Shown piece by piece: positions 8,778 to 18,499 of a DNA stretch of 60,690 bases. The position numbers and the translations under genes are program-made. Under the pieces are notes generated by a model. It was not told the origin of the DNA. It searched no databases and saw nothing but the letters and a program-made list of their open reading frames with translations. Position 1 is the first letter of the stretch; the number at the start of each line of letters is the position of its first letter. The stretch spans positions 1 through 60,690 of the forward strand of contig NZ_LKBW01000079.1 of assembly GCF_002699855.1 (NCBI RefSeq). Direction: 5' to 3'. This stretch comes from Pseudomonas amygdali. Its GTDB lineage: Bacteria; Pseudomonadota; Gammaproteobacteria; Pseudomonadales; Pseudomonadaceae.

Positions 8778-10052
8778 TCAAAAAACGTTGATCGGGTAGT
8801 CGACGAAGATACGCGTCTCGTTGCCTTCGCTGTTGTACGCCAACGCATCATCCGAGACACGCAGGAACGAGTTGCGCAGGCGGATCGAGAGGTCCTTGGC
8901 CGGGCCGCTCTGAACCACGTAGGTCAGCTGACTGAAGATCTCGCGTTCGGTGCCATCGCCGCTTCCAGGCGTGCCGTCGTCGATATTGTCGCCGCGTACA
9001 TAAGCCGCTTTGTAGCTCAGACCGGGCAGGACCAGGCCGGACAGGTCGACGCCGTAGGCAGCCTGCCAGGAGCGCTCGTCCTTGCCGTTGAAGTCGGACC
9101 AGTAGGAGTTGGCGAGGTAGATGGTGTTGCCGCCATCACCAAAGCCGCCATCATTGCGATAGCCACCGTAGGCGTAGCCCATGTCGCCGGTGCTGCGCTG
9201 GTGTGCGAGGGTGAAGGAGTGGATGCCCACAGCCCAGGTCGCGGCCAGGCTCCAGATTTTGTTGTCACGCGCATCGCTGGTGGTGAAGTCCTTGTCCAGC
9301 TTGGTCTTGTAGCCGTTGAAGTCGAAGGTCAGCGACTGATCTTGCGGCAGAGCAAAGACGTAGTTCAGGTTGACGTACTGCTTCTTGAGCACGTCTTCGT
9401 TGTCGGAGGCGTAGAAAGCTGCACTGAATGCATCTGTGAACTTGTAGCTGGCACCGTAGACGTTGATGCTTTTCAGATCACCGCTGTCGCGACCCTCAGC
9501 ACTTTTACGCGCCTCCTGGGTGAAACGTCCGGCAACCACTTCGAGCCCGTCGATCTCTTTGGAGGTGATCATGGTGCCGGTGTAGCTTTCCGGCAGCAGA
9601 CGGGAATTGTCGTAACTGAGCACTGGCAACTGAGGCATCTGGTCGCCGTACTTGATGACGGTATTGGAGATACGGGCCTTTACCGCCGCACCTGCACGGG
9701 ACAGGTCATCGGCAGCAGCGCCGCTGTCACCTTGCTTGAAAAAGTCGATGCCGCCATTGCCGCTGCGACCCTTGCCGCCATCCAGACGGATGCCGTACAG
9801 GGCAAAGGCATCAACGCCGACGCCCACAGTGCCCTGAGTGAAACCGGACGCGAAGTTGCCCATGAAAGCCTGTCCCCATTCGGACTTGTCTTCACGGTCG
9901 TTCTTGTAGTCGCGATTGATGTAGGCGTTACGCAGGTTGACGATCAGCCTGCTGTCTTCGACGAAACCCTTCGAGTCTGCCTGCCCTTCGGCCATGGCCT
10001 GACTGGCGCTGATGATGCCCAAAGCGAGCATGCCCATACGTTTGTTAAGCAT
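8778..10052 (-). CDS. OprD-family outer-membrane porin
   Basis: The 424-residue protein carries a signal peptide (about residues 1-21, cut after AMA). Then comes the OprD opening GFVEDSRLIVNLRNAYINRD, a repeated beta-strand pattern rich in aromatic residues, and a C-terminal strand ending in phenylalanine, as needed for BAM-dependent insertion. Members are 18-stranded channels for basic amino acids, small peptides or carboxylates. I chose the ATG at 10050-10052 because it gives a normal signal peptide and has an AAGGAAG site. The specific OprD/Opd subgroup cannot be fixed by eye. Confidence 0.92.
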   Translation of the reverse strand: MLNKRMGMLALGIISASQAMAEGQADSKGFVEDSRLIVNLRNAYINRDYKNDREDKSEWGQAFMGNFASGFTQGTVGVGVDAFALYGIRLDGGKGRSGNGGIDFFKQGDSGAAADDLSRAGAAVKARISNTVIKYGDQMPQLPVLSYDNSRLLPESYTGTMITSKEIDGLEVVAGRFTQEARKSAEGRDSGDLKSINVYGASYKFTDAFSAAFYASDNEDVLKKQYVNLNYVFALPQDQSLTFDFNGYKTKLDKDFTTSDARDNKIWSLAATWAVGIHSFTLAHQRSTGDMGYAYGGYRNDGGFGDGGNTIYLANSYWSDFNGKDERSWQAAYGVDLSGLVLPGLSYKAAYVRGDNIDDGTPGSGDGTEREIFSQLTYVVQSGPAKDLSIRLRNSFLRVSDDALAYNSEGNETRIFVDYPINVF

Positions 10053-10266
10053 CTTGTCTTCCTTTTCTGCGAATTGACACGCGCTGCAGCGACCGCCAAT
10101 AGCTATCGGGGCCTCCAGCCTCTGAACAAGCAGTATAGAAGGCGACACGAATTCATCGCAGTGGACTGCTGATGCACGTACAGGATTGAGCCGCAGACGG
10201 TGGGACGCGAATCCTAGTCCCGACGCATGGGGGTGTCAAACACGCAGATGGCCGGCCTAGAGCGGC

Positions 10267-10500
10267 TCAGCCAAGTTTGCTGGAGCAATCAACACGCTCG
10301 GTCAACACGCGGAGCAACGCTTCGAGCTCGGCCTCGTTGAACAGGCCTGCCGGGTAACGCTGTAACAACATTGCGCGAACATCCGGTCTGGATTTCGCGG
10401 GCCTGGTCGTCCTTAACCAATCCGCCACTAGCTGGCGGGCCTCGTTACTGAGAGAAGCAGAAAAACCACGAGCACGCTGCTGGTTCATACCTGCGTTCAT
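10267..10500 (-). CDS. Small unknown protein, 77 residues
   Basis: This small basic helical protein starts at ATG 10498-10500, with a clear AAGAGG site upstream. It has no membrane segment. The composition is rich in Arg, Leu and Ala, and I see no named motif. It stands alone between the porin gene and the agmatine operon, with its own upstream region. Confidence 0.6.
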   Translation of the reverse strand: MNAGMNQQRARGFSASLSNEARQLVADWLRTTRPAKSRPDVRAMLLQRYPAGLFNEAELEALLRVLTERVDCSSKLG

Positions 10501-10640
10501 AACGAAAACCTCTTGATTTCATGAGGGGCTAAATCTACTCACGCCATATGACAGTCAAGCTAAGAAAACGAAGGTTTACCAACCTGCTTCAGAGATAGCG
10601 CACTGCGCATCTGTTACAGGATGTTACTCGACAGGTAAAA

Positions 10641-10667
10641 ACAAAAAGCCCATCGGGTGATGGGCTT
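10641..10667 (-). terminator. Rho-independent terminator after aguA
   Basis: On the minus strand an AAGCCCATC stem with its complement is followed by a run of five T. It lies about 55 bp after the aguA stop and would end the aguB-aguA transcript. Confidence 0.8.
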
Positions 10668-10722
10668 GATACAGCAAGAACGGGACCAGTTGCGCCCATC
10701 CGATGTTACTAGTTATTTCTAA

Positions 10723-11829
10723 CTAGGCCTTGTGAGGGGCCGGTTGCTGCTGCGTCAGGCAGTGAATATTGCCGCCACCGAGCAGTAATTCGCGGCCAGG
10801 TGCCATCACCACTTCGTGCTCTGGAAACAGTGTTTGCAGGAGCTCACGGGCCTTTTCGTCCATCGGATCGTCGAAACTCGGCGCAATGATGCCGCCATTG
10901 ACGATCAGGAAGTTCACATAGGACCCGGCCAAACGCACTGAAGGGTTGCGTTCCTGACTGCCGTGCACCTGATCGACGCCTGCACATTCTTCTTCTGTGG
11001 CGAAAAATGGTCCGGGAATCGGCATTTTATGAACGATAAACGCGCGCCCTTTTGCATCCAGTGTGTTTTCCAAAATACCCAGCGCCGCATGGCAACGTGA
11101 ATAGTTGGGGTCTTCGGGATCATCGGTCCAGGCCAGTAACACCTCACCCGGACGAATGTAGCAACAGAAGTTATCCACATGCCCATCGGTTTCATCGTTG
11201 AACAGGCCATCTGGCAGCCAGACAACTTTATCCACAGCCAGATAATCACCGAGGATTGCTTCGATCTGTTCGCGGGTGAGGTGCGGGTTGCGGTTGCGAT
11301 TGAGCAGGCACTCTTCGGTGGTAATCAGCGTGCCTTCGCCGTCGACGTGAATCGAGCCGCCTTCCAGCACGAAGCCTTCGGTGACGTAACGCGGGCAGCG
11401 CTCGATTTCCAGTACCTTGCTGCCCAGCTGAGAGTCCAGGTTCCACGGCGCATACAACCCGCCGTCGAAGCCACCCCAGGCATTGAATTCCCAGTTCACA
11501 CCGCGCACTTCGCCACGGTCGTTGATGACGAACGTCGGGCCGCTATCGCGCACCCAGGCGTCGTTGCTGCTCATTTCCACAACCCGGATGTTCGGCATGT
11601 CCAACCGCGCACGAGCGTTGTCGTACTGCGCGGCAGACACGGCCACGGTAACCGGCTCAAAGCGGGCGATGGCCTTGGCGATCGCAACGTGGGCGGCCTG
11701 GGCGGGCTTGCCGCCCAGGCGCCAGTTGTCCGGGCGCTCGGGCCAGACCATCCAGACCTGGGTTTGCGGTGCCCATTCGGCCGGCATGTGGAAACCGTCG
11801 GCGCGTGGCGTGCTATTGAGCGTGGTCAT
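10723..11829 (-). CDS. aguA: Agmatine deiminase
   Basis: The 368-residue enzyme converts agmatine to N-carbamoylputrescine and ammonia in the arginine decarboxylase route to putrescine. It belongs to the peptidylarginine-deiminase-like family. The substrate-binding stretch [12 protein letters not shown] is near residue 90, the conserved ETDGHVDNF near residue 214, and the catalytic cysteine is in the C-terminal GGGNIHC motif. The length matches the family. Its start lies 5 bp after the aguB stop, so the pair forms an aguB-aguA operon read on the minus strand. No aguR repressor gene is present nearby. Confidence 0.95.
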   Translation of the reverse strand: MTTLNSTPRADGFHMPAEWAPQTQVWMVWPERPDNWRLGGKPAQAAHVAIAKAIARFEPVTVAVSAAQYDNARARLDMPNIRVVEMSSNDAWVRDSGPTFVINDRGEVRGVNWEFNAWGGFDGGLYAPWNLDSQLGSKVLEIERCPRYVTEGFVLEGGSIHVDGEGTLITTEECLLNRNRNPHLTREQIEAILGDYLAVDKVVWLPDGLFNDETDGHVDNFCCYIRPGEVLLAWTDDPEDPNYSRCHAALGILENTLDAKGRAFIVHKMPIPGPFFATEEECAGVDQVHGSQERNPSVRLAGSYVNFLIVNGGIIAPSFDDPMDEKARELLQTLFPEHEVVMAPGRELLLGGGNIHCLTQQQPAPHKA

Positions 11830-11834
11830 GGCGA

Positions 11835-12713
11835 TCAGGACTCCAGCGAACCGTCGAGGGTCTTCACCGCGCCGTACAGGTTAGGGCGGCGATCACGGAA
11901 CGTACCCCACGCGCTACGGATGTGCTCCAGCTCGTCCAGGTCGAAGCTATGGACCAGCACGCCTTCTTCGGTTTCGTTGAGCTCGGCGACTTTCTCACCG
12001 AACTGGTTGGCAATGAACGACGAGCCGTAGAAGGTGATGTCGTAGCCATCCTGCTCTTCGTTGCCGATACGGTTGCTGGCGATCAGCGGCATCAGGTTCG
12101 CGCCGGCATGGCCTTGCTGCACGCGCTGCCAATGATCGCGCGAACTGATGGTTTTGTCGTGTGGCTCACTGCCGATGGCGGTCGGGTAGAACAGAATTTC
12201 TGCGCCCTGCAACGCCATGCTGCGTGCGCACTCCGGGAACCACTGGTCCCAGCAGATGCCAACGCCGATTTTCGCGTAGCGGGTCTGCCAGACCTTGAAG
12301 CCGGTGTCGCCCGGGTTGAAGTAGTACTTTTCGTGGTAGCCGGGGCCGTCCGGGATGTGGCTCTTGCGGTAGATGCCCAGGTTGGTACCGTCTGCGTCGA
12401 TGATCGCAATGGTATTGAAACGTGCACGCCCTGCCAGCTCGAAGAAGCTGATCGGCAGTACAACTTGCAGCTCTTTGGCGAGCTTCTGGAAATGCTTGAT
12501 TGCGACGTTGGATTCGATAGTAGTCGCCAACTGCAGATAGTCCGGGTTCGGCTTCTGGCAGAAGTACGGGGTTTCAAACAGCTCCTGAATCAGGATGATC
12601 TGTGCGCCCTTGGCGGCAGCTTCACGCACCAGCTTTTCAGCGGTCTCGATGTTGGCTTCCAGATCCCAGGAACAGGCCATCTGGGTAGCAGCGACAGAAA
12701 CGATACGGCTCAT
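11835..12713 (-). CDS. aguB: N-carbamoylputrescine amidase
   Basis: The 292-residue nitrilase-superfamily enzyme hydrolyses N-carbamoylputrescine to putrescine, CO2 and ammonia, completing the step begun by AguA. The catalytic triad is visible: E44 in IQELFE, K117 in YRKSHIPDG and C154 in [10 protein letters not shown]. The length is typical. It is the first gene of the operon. An AT-rich region (12720-12880) upstream probably holds the promoter. Confidence 0.95.
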   Translation of the reverse strand: MSRIVSVAATQMACSWDLEANIETAEKLVREAAAKGAQIILIQELFETPYFCQKPNPDYLQLATTIESNVAIKHFQKLAKELQVVLPISFFELAGRARFNTIAIIDADGTNLGIYRKSHIPDGPGYHEKYYFNPGDTGFKVWQTRYAKIGVGICWDQWFPECARSMALQGAEILFYPTAIGSEPHDKTISSRDHWQRVQQGHAGANLMPLIASNRIGNEEQDGYDITFYGSSFIANQFGEKVAELNETEEGVLVHSFDLDELEHIRSAWGTFRDRRPNLYGAVKTLDGSLES

Positions 12714-12891
12714 GAAAATATCTCCAGGGGCGGATGCAAGGACTTATCACCATAGCAGACAGGCGATGACGATTATGAATGCCTTTATAGCGGATATAAA
12801 TCGGCATTAAAAGCTAAAATTTTGTTACGCTCACTATATTTTGTTATTTTTACCGATATTAATCGACTTAAAATCCATCACAGTGCCCGTT

Positions 12892-13475
12892 CCCCAAGAT
12901 GGGTGTGACGCGGAGCGTCACGAACGGCATTCCCACGCTGGAGCGTGCGGAACGATGGGCCCCCGGGCACCACCTATCGTGGCCATTCCCCCGCTGGTGC
13001 ATGCGGAACGATGGGGCCCCGGGCACCACCTATCGTGGCCATTCCCACGCTGGAGCGTGCGGAACGATGGGCCCCCGGGCACCACCTATCGTGGCCATTC
13101 CCCCGCTGGTGCATGCGGAACGATGGGGCCCCGGGCACCACCTATCGTGGCCATTCCCACGCTGGAGCGTGCGGAACGATGGGCCCCCGGGCACCACCTA
13201 TCGTGGCCATTCCCCCGCTGGTGCATGCGGAACGATGGGGCCCCGGGCACCACCTATCGTGGCCATTCCCACGCTGGAGCGTGCGGAACGATGGGCCCCC
13301 GGGCACCACCTATCGTGGCCATTCCCCCGCTGGTGCATGCGGAACGATGGGGCCCCGGGCACCACCTATCGTGGCCATTCCCCCACTGGTGCGTGCGGAA
13401 CGATGGGTGCCCAGGCGCCACCTATCGTGCCCATGCTCCGCGTGGGTATGCCGTTCTGGACGCTCTGCGTCCTCT
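12892..13475. repeat. 56-bp tandem repeat array (alternating A/B units) with inverted boundary elements
   Basis: Nine 56-bp units run without gaps from 12929 to 13432. They alternate between type A (ACGCTGGAGCGTGCGG) and type B (CCGCTGGTGCATGCGG), forming four near-identical 112-bp pairs. The ninth unit is a diverged edge copy. Each A unit holds a CACGCT/AGCGTG palindrome. The left edge (12898-12930) and right edge (13433-13472) are inverted copies of one GACGC...GCGTC element. Reading frames across the array are by-products of the repeat. It fills the gap between aguB and the aminotransferase pseudogene. Confidence 0.9.
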
Positions 13476-13476
13476 A

Positions 13477-16386
13477 TTACAGTTCGTGGAGCACCTTCGA
13501 TACGTTATCGACGAAAAAATCCACGCTTTGCCGGGTGGTGCACATCGGGGGTTTGATTTTGAGGATGTTCAAGTGGTCGCCAGTCGGCTGCATGAAGATG
13601 CCCAGTTCACGCAGGCGCTCGCAAAGCTGCGCGGTTTCTTCTGTGGCAGGTTCCAGGGTCTGGCGGTCGCGGACCAACTCCATGCCCAGATAAAAACCCA
13701 TGCCATGCACCGCGCCTACCAGCGGATGTTTATCGGCCAGAGCCTGCAGGCGCGCCTTGAAGTGGTCGCCCACGAGCCGGGCATTGTCCCAGAGCCTTTC
13801 TTCCTCCATGACGTCCAGCACTGCCATGCCGATCCGGCAACTGACCGGGCTGCCACCGGATGAGGAGAAGAAATAGCCCTCGGCCTCCAGCGCCTCGGCG
13901 ATCTCACGACGGGTGATGACCGCGCCCAACGGATGGCCGTTGCCCATGCCCTTGGCCATGCTGATGATATCCGGCACCACGCCCTGCTCTTCGAAGCCCC
14001 AAAAGTAATGACCCAGACGGCCATAACCCACCTGCACCTCATCGGCAATGCATACACCACCCGCAGCGCGAATCTTCTGATACACCTGTTGCAGATAGCC
14101 GGCAGGCAAGGAAATCCCGCCCGCATTGCCATACACCGGCTCGCAGATGAAGCCCGCCACCTGCTGTTGCTGCTTTGCCAGCGTGACGAGTACCTGATCG
14201 ATACTGCGCACATACTCCGGCGCACTGTCAGCGCCACGAAACGGCCCGCGATAGGTATTGGGTGCGGTGACCGGATGCACCCAGTCCGGGCGGGTGCTGA
14301 GTGCCTGCGGGTTGTCGGCAATCGAGGTGGAAATGGCGTCGGTCGCCACCGACCAGCCGTGATATGCCTCCAGCACACTCAGCATGTCGCGTCAGCCGCT
14401 ATAGGCCCAGGCCAGCCTGATTGCCAGATCGTTGGCCTCGGTGCCGCTGTTGACCAGAAACACGCGGTCCATGCCCTCGGGTGCAAGCTCGAGCAAGCGC
14501 TCAGAGAACTCGGCAATTGCCGCGTAGTGAAAGCGCGAGTTGGTGTTGAGCAGCGACCACTGACGAGCCGCTTCATGGGCCATGCGCGGGTGGCCGTGGC
14601 CGAGGACCGCGACGTTATTGAGCATGTCCAGATAGGAACGGCCCTGCATGTCGATCAGGTGATTGCGCCAGCCACGCTCGATCTGCGGCGGAGCCTGATA
14701 GTAGTGTTTTTGCGATCGGGCGAAGCTGGCATCACGCCGCGCCAGCAATTGCGCGGCGTCTGCGAGCGCTGGAGCGTCACAATCAAAACCGAGCAAGGTC
14801 GACGGCGACGGGCACACGGTGCGCCAGGCTGCCGCCCAGGCAGGTGTGGTGAACAGCGGCGGGCTGAGGTCTGCCGTGGTGCACAGTTGCAGCAACAGCG
14901 AACCACCGCCCTGCCCGATCAGCGCGCCTGCTGACACTTGATCAGCCAGTGAAGCATCCGGCAGCACGCCCCACAGCTTCAAACTTATGCCCTCGCCGAC
15001 CAGCAGCAATGCAGCATCCGCGGTCAACCGCAGAGTGCCGTTGAACGGTGCATGCAGCGCCGTTTCGGCGGGCACATGCAATTCAACGTGCAGGGCGAAA
15101 GTTTCGGGCTCCTTAGCGCTGTCAGGCAAGGTGCGCGACAACCGGTATTCCCCAAAGCGGCTGGCCGCCAGGCCATCGTCACCCGCAGCCTGGGAGAGCA
15201 GGTATTCATCAATGCCACTTTGCTCCCAGTTGCCTGCCACAAAGTGCTCACTGAGCACACCCAAATCCACCACTGTCGGCTTGAGCCCTTGTAGAGCGGG
15301 CAGCATCGGCTAGTAAGCGGGCTGTCCGGCAGGCGGAAATTCCACACCCACGGCCTGCAGAATCGCCGCTTCCATCAGCGCCATCGGCACCGAAGTGGCG
15401 ACGTCGAAGATGTTCCATTCCCCGGCAAGGTTGGCCTGGATGTACGCGTTGTCCGGCTCGATGCTGGCCTGCTGTTCGCCGCTGAGTACCAGCACTGCGG
15501 ATCGAGCGACAATCAGCGGCCAGAGCGCCTGCAATTCTTCGGTCTTCAGCGGATTGAGGGCGTGGTAGGCGCGAATGGCTGGCAGGATGTACAGCGGGTC
15601 GCCGTCGGCATGGTGCAGCAGCGCCGCGCAGGTCACCGACAGGTCGGCCACTCGCCAGGTGCTGACCAGATCGCCGAAGTCGATCAACCCCTGCAATTGC
15701 CATTGGCGCTGTGCATCACGCAGCCAGACCACGTTGTGCTCGGTGATGTCCAGATGCACCGCCTGTATCGGCAGCGCTGCTATCAATGGCAACAAACGAC
15801 GATGAGCCTGTTCACCAGCCTCGATGACACAGGCGCGAGCGTCGGCGTCCTTGATCACCGGCAGCAGGTGCTTGATCAGCGCATGAGCGTGGCGCGGATC
15901 CCATTGCAGAATGCGCTCCAGGCCAGGATGCTCGAAGCCTGCCAGTGCCAGGTCTACACAGGCACACAGTTCGCCCAACCCGACCACCACCTCATGGCCC
16001 AGATGCCCGGCGTGCCCCAGTGACTGCCCATCAATGAATTCAAGCAAGCGCACGTGAACCGCCTGCCCGTCGATCCTGATGGATAACAATTGCCCGCCGT
16101 CATTGGCGCCAACCACGCCGGGCACGCCAACGGCGCTGTGGTTGCTCAGGTGTTGCAGCGCCGCGTGCTGGGCGTTCAGTTCAGTGCTCGAATAGGCCCC
16201 GTGGCAGATTTTCAGCACATAACGCCGCGTGTCGGTTTCAAGCAGAAAGTTGCGATCCTGTTGGCTGCCCAGCGCTTTCAGCGTGCCGCTCAAGCCGTAA
16301 TGCTGCGCGAGCAATTGCAGCGCCTGATCCACGCTCACCTCGGGACAAGGCAGACTGGACCGGCGGATGAGCGTGGCAAGCGGCAT
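13477..16386 (-). pseudogene. Kinase-like / class III aminotransferase fusion gene with two in-frame stops
   Basis: One continuous frame of about 967 residues is interrupted by TAG at 15310-15312 and TGA at 14392-14394, both in the same frame. Part 1 (16386-15313) is an APH/choline-kinase-like domain with the HLDITEHN catalytic motif. The middle part is an uncharacterised linker domain followed by the start of the aminotransferase. The last part holds the PLP-binding lysine in SMAKGMGNGHPLGA. Context suggests CAG to TAG and CGA to TGA changes. Homologues are single proteins of about 970-1015 residues. ATG at 16384-16386 is preceded by GAGG. It lies upstream of aguBA, in the same orientation. 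Confidence 0.85.
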
Positions 16387-16626
16387 GGAGAACCTCGATC
16401 TTGTTGGAAGGCCCGGGCTCGACGAGCAAGGCGTCATGGGCAGTCGCGCAACTATAAGGGCATTGACGGGGGATTGCTCTGCACTCCCCATCAGCACAAG
16501 TACTTCAGTGTTGGAAGCCCGCCAGAGTTTTATTCAACCGCCTGCTCGGGTTTAATGACCTTATCTCGCCATATGCGCTCAAGCGCTATGCTGCTATTAC
16601 GTCAAAACACACAAGAAGGTCAGTTC

Positions 16627-17709
16627 ATGCGAATACTCGTTACCGGGGGCGCAGGTTTCATCGGCTCTGCACTGATCCGCCACCTGATAAACAACACCGA
16701 ACACGAAGTGCTGAACTTCGACAAATTGACCTACGCGGGCAACCTTGAATCGTTGCAGTCCATTGCGACCGACACGCGCTATGAGTTCGTGCAGGCGGAT
16801 ATCTGCGATCAGGCCCGCGTCAGTGCGGTGCTCGAACGCTTTGCGCCGCAGGCGATCATGCACCTGGCGGCTGAGTCCCACGTCGACCGCTCCATCGATG
16901 GCCCGGCCGAGTTCATCCAGACCAACATCGTCGGCACCTATAGCCTGCTGGAAGCCACGCGCGCATGGTGGCTGAAATTGCCGGAAGCGCAGCGCCAGGC
17001 GTTCCGCTTCCACCATATCTCCACTGATGAGGTGTATGGCGACCTGCACGGTGTCGATGATCTGTTCACCGAAACCACGCCGTATGCGCCCAGCTCACCT
17101 TACTCGGCAAGCAAGGCTGCGTCCGACCACCTGGTGCGCGCCTGGCACCGCACCTATGGCCTGCCTGTCGTGGTAACCAACTGTTCCAACAACTACGGGC
17201 CGTTCCACTTTCCCGAAAAGCTCATCCCGCTGGTGATTCTCAACGCCCTGGCGGGCAAGCCGCTGCCGGTGTACGGCAATGGCCTGCAAGTGCGCGACTG
17301 GCTGTATGTCGAGGATCACGCACGAGCACTGCTCAAGGTCGTGACCGAAGGTGAAGTCGGCGAGACGTACAACATCGGCGGTCATAACGAGCAGAAAAAC
17401 ATCGACGTCGTCCGCGGTATCTGTGCGCTGCTCGATGAGCTGGCCCCGCAGCATCCGGCGGGCATCGCGCAATACAGCGACCTGATCACCTACGTGGTTG
17501 ACCGTCCGGGCCACGACCAGCGCTATGCCATCGATGCCAGCAAAATCGACAACGACCTGGGCTGGACGCCCGAAGAGACCTTCGAGTCCGGGCTGCGCAA
17601 GACGGTGCAGTGGTATCTGGACAACCTGGACTGGTGCCGCAGGGTTCAGGACGGCAGTTATCAGGGCGAACGACTGGGTTTCACCGACCCAAAGGACCTG
17701 ATTGCCTGA
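16627..17709 (+). CDS. rfbB: dTDP-glucose 4,6-dehydratase
   Basis: The 360-residue short-chain dehydrogenase/reductase turns dTDP-glucose into dTDP-4-keto-6-deoxyglucose, the second step of dTDP-rhamnose synthesis for lipopolysaccharide and other glycans. The NAD-binding GGAGFIGS is at residues 7-14. The STDEVYGD active-site stretch and the YSASKAASD catalytic Tyr-Lys pair follow. The start at ATG 16627 gives the standard N-terminus MRILVTGG and has an AGAAGG site. An upstream open frame is not part of the gene. It is probably cotranscribed with rfbC, 80 bp downstream. rfbA and rfbD are absent from the window. Confidence 0.95.
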   Translation: MRILVTGGAGFIGSALIRHLINNTEHEVLNFDKLTYAGNLESLQSIATDTRYEFVQADICDQARVSAVLERFAPQAIMHLAAESHVDRSIDGPAEFIQTNIVGTYSLLEATRAWWLKLPEAQRQAFRFHHISTDEVYGDLHGVDDLFTETTPYAPSSPYSASKAASDHLVRAWHRTYGLPVVVTNCSNNYGPFHFPEKLIPLVILNALAGKPLPVYGNGLQVRDWLYVEDHARALLKVVTEGEVGETYNIGGHNEQKNIDVVRGICALLDELAPQHPAGIAQYSDLITYVVDRPGHDQRYAIDASKIDNDLGWTPEETFESGLRKTVQWYLDNLDWCRRVQDGSYQGERLGFTDPKDLIA

Positions 17710-17789
17710 TCACCCTACTTTTCGGCAGACGCGCGTGAGTGCAGACTGTCGAGCTGCCACCATTTATTGAAGATTGCAGGGGAAGCCAC

Positions 17790-18335
17790 GTGAACGTAGT
17801 AGCGACAAAATTGCCGGAAGTCCTGATTCTGGAACCCAAGGTATTCGGTGATGAACGAGGCTTCTTCTATGAAAGCTTCAACGCCAGGGCTTTTCAGGCT
17901 GCTACTGGCCTGACCCGTGAGTTCGTGCAGGACAACCACTCGCGTTCGCAGCAAGGCGTGCTGCGCGGCCTGCATTACCAGATCGAAAACGCCCAGGGCA
18001 AACTGGTGCGCGTCACCGTTGGCAAGGTGCTGGATGTGGCCGTAGACATTCGCCGCAGTTCGCCGAACTTCGGTCAGTGGGTCGGCGTCGAGCTGTCCGC
18101 TGAAAACGCCAGGCAGCTGTGGGTGCCGGAAGGTTTTGCGCATGGCTTCGTAGTACTCAGCGAGAATGCCGAGTTTCTCTACAAGACCACCGACTACTAC
18201 ACGCCGTCAGCTGAGCGTTGCATCGCCTGGAACGACCCGGACCTGGCCATCGACTGGCAATTCGACGGCCAGCCCAATCTGTCGGCCAAAGACCAGCAAG
18301 GCAAACGCCTGAAAGAAGCCGATCTGTTTCCCTGA
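17790..18335 (+). CDS. rfbC: dTDP-4-dehydrorhamnose 3,5-epimerase
   Basis: The 181-residue cupin enzyme epimerises dTDP-4-keto-6-deoxyglucose, the third step of dTDP-rhamnose synthesis. The signature QDNHSRSQQGVLRGLHYQ contains the catalytic histidine region, and VPEGFAHGFVVL carries the second conserved part. Length exactly matches the family. I chose GTG 17790 because it follows AGGGGAAG and restores the standard N-terminus; a frame from 17739 would add 17 unsupported residues. Confidence 0.94.
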   Translation: MNVVATKLPEVLILEPKVFGDERGFFYESFNARAFQAATGLTREFVQDNHSRSQQGVLRGLHYQIENAQGKLVRVTVGKVLDVAVDIRRSSPNFGQWVGVELSAENARQLWVPEGFAHGFVVLSENAEFLYKTTDYYTPSAERCIAWNDPDLAIDWQFDGQPNLSAKDQQGKRLKEADLFP

Positions 18336-18499
18336 ACACATGATCACAGGCCACCCGGCGCAATGTCCGGGTGCCTGACGAGTCGGCGGCGGGCATAATA
18401 CGCGCCTGATGCCCACGTCAGGATCGACCGGGTGTTTCTGCTGCCTGCTGCGGCGTGATCGCCAGCAGGCATCGTCAACCCTTCGGCGACGGCCAATCG

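Noticed and set aside
12892..13475. CRISPR array
   Set aside because: Units are directly joined, with no variable spacers and no cas genes; the pattern is a palindromic tandem repeat.
12841..13863. Long plus-strand open frames with repeated peptides across the 12.9-13.5 kb array
   Set aside because: All three frames are open because the DNA repeat lacks stops. The peptides repeat with the DNA, and the frames run antisense into the aminotransferase pseudogene.
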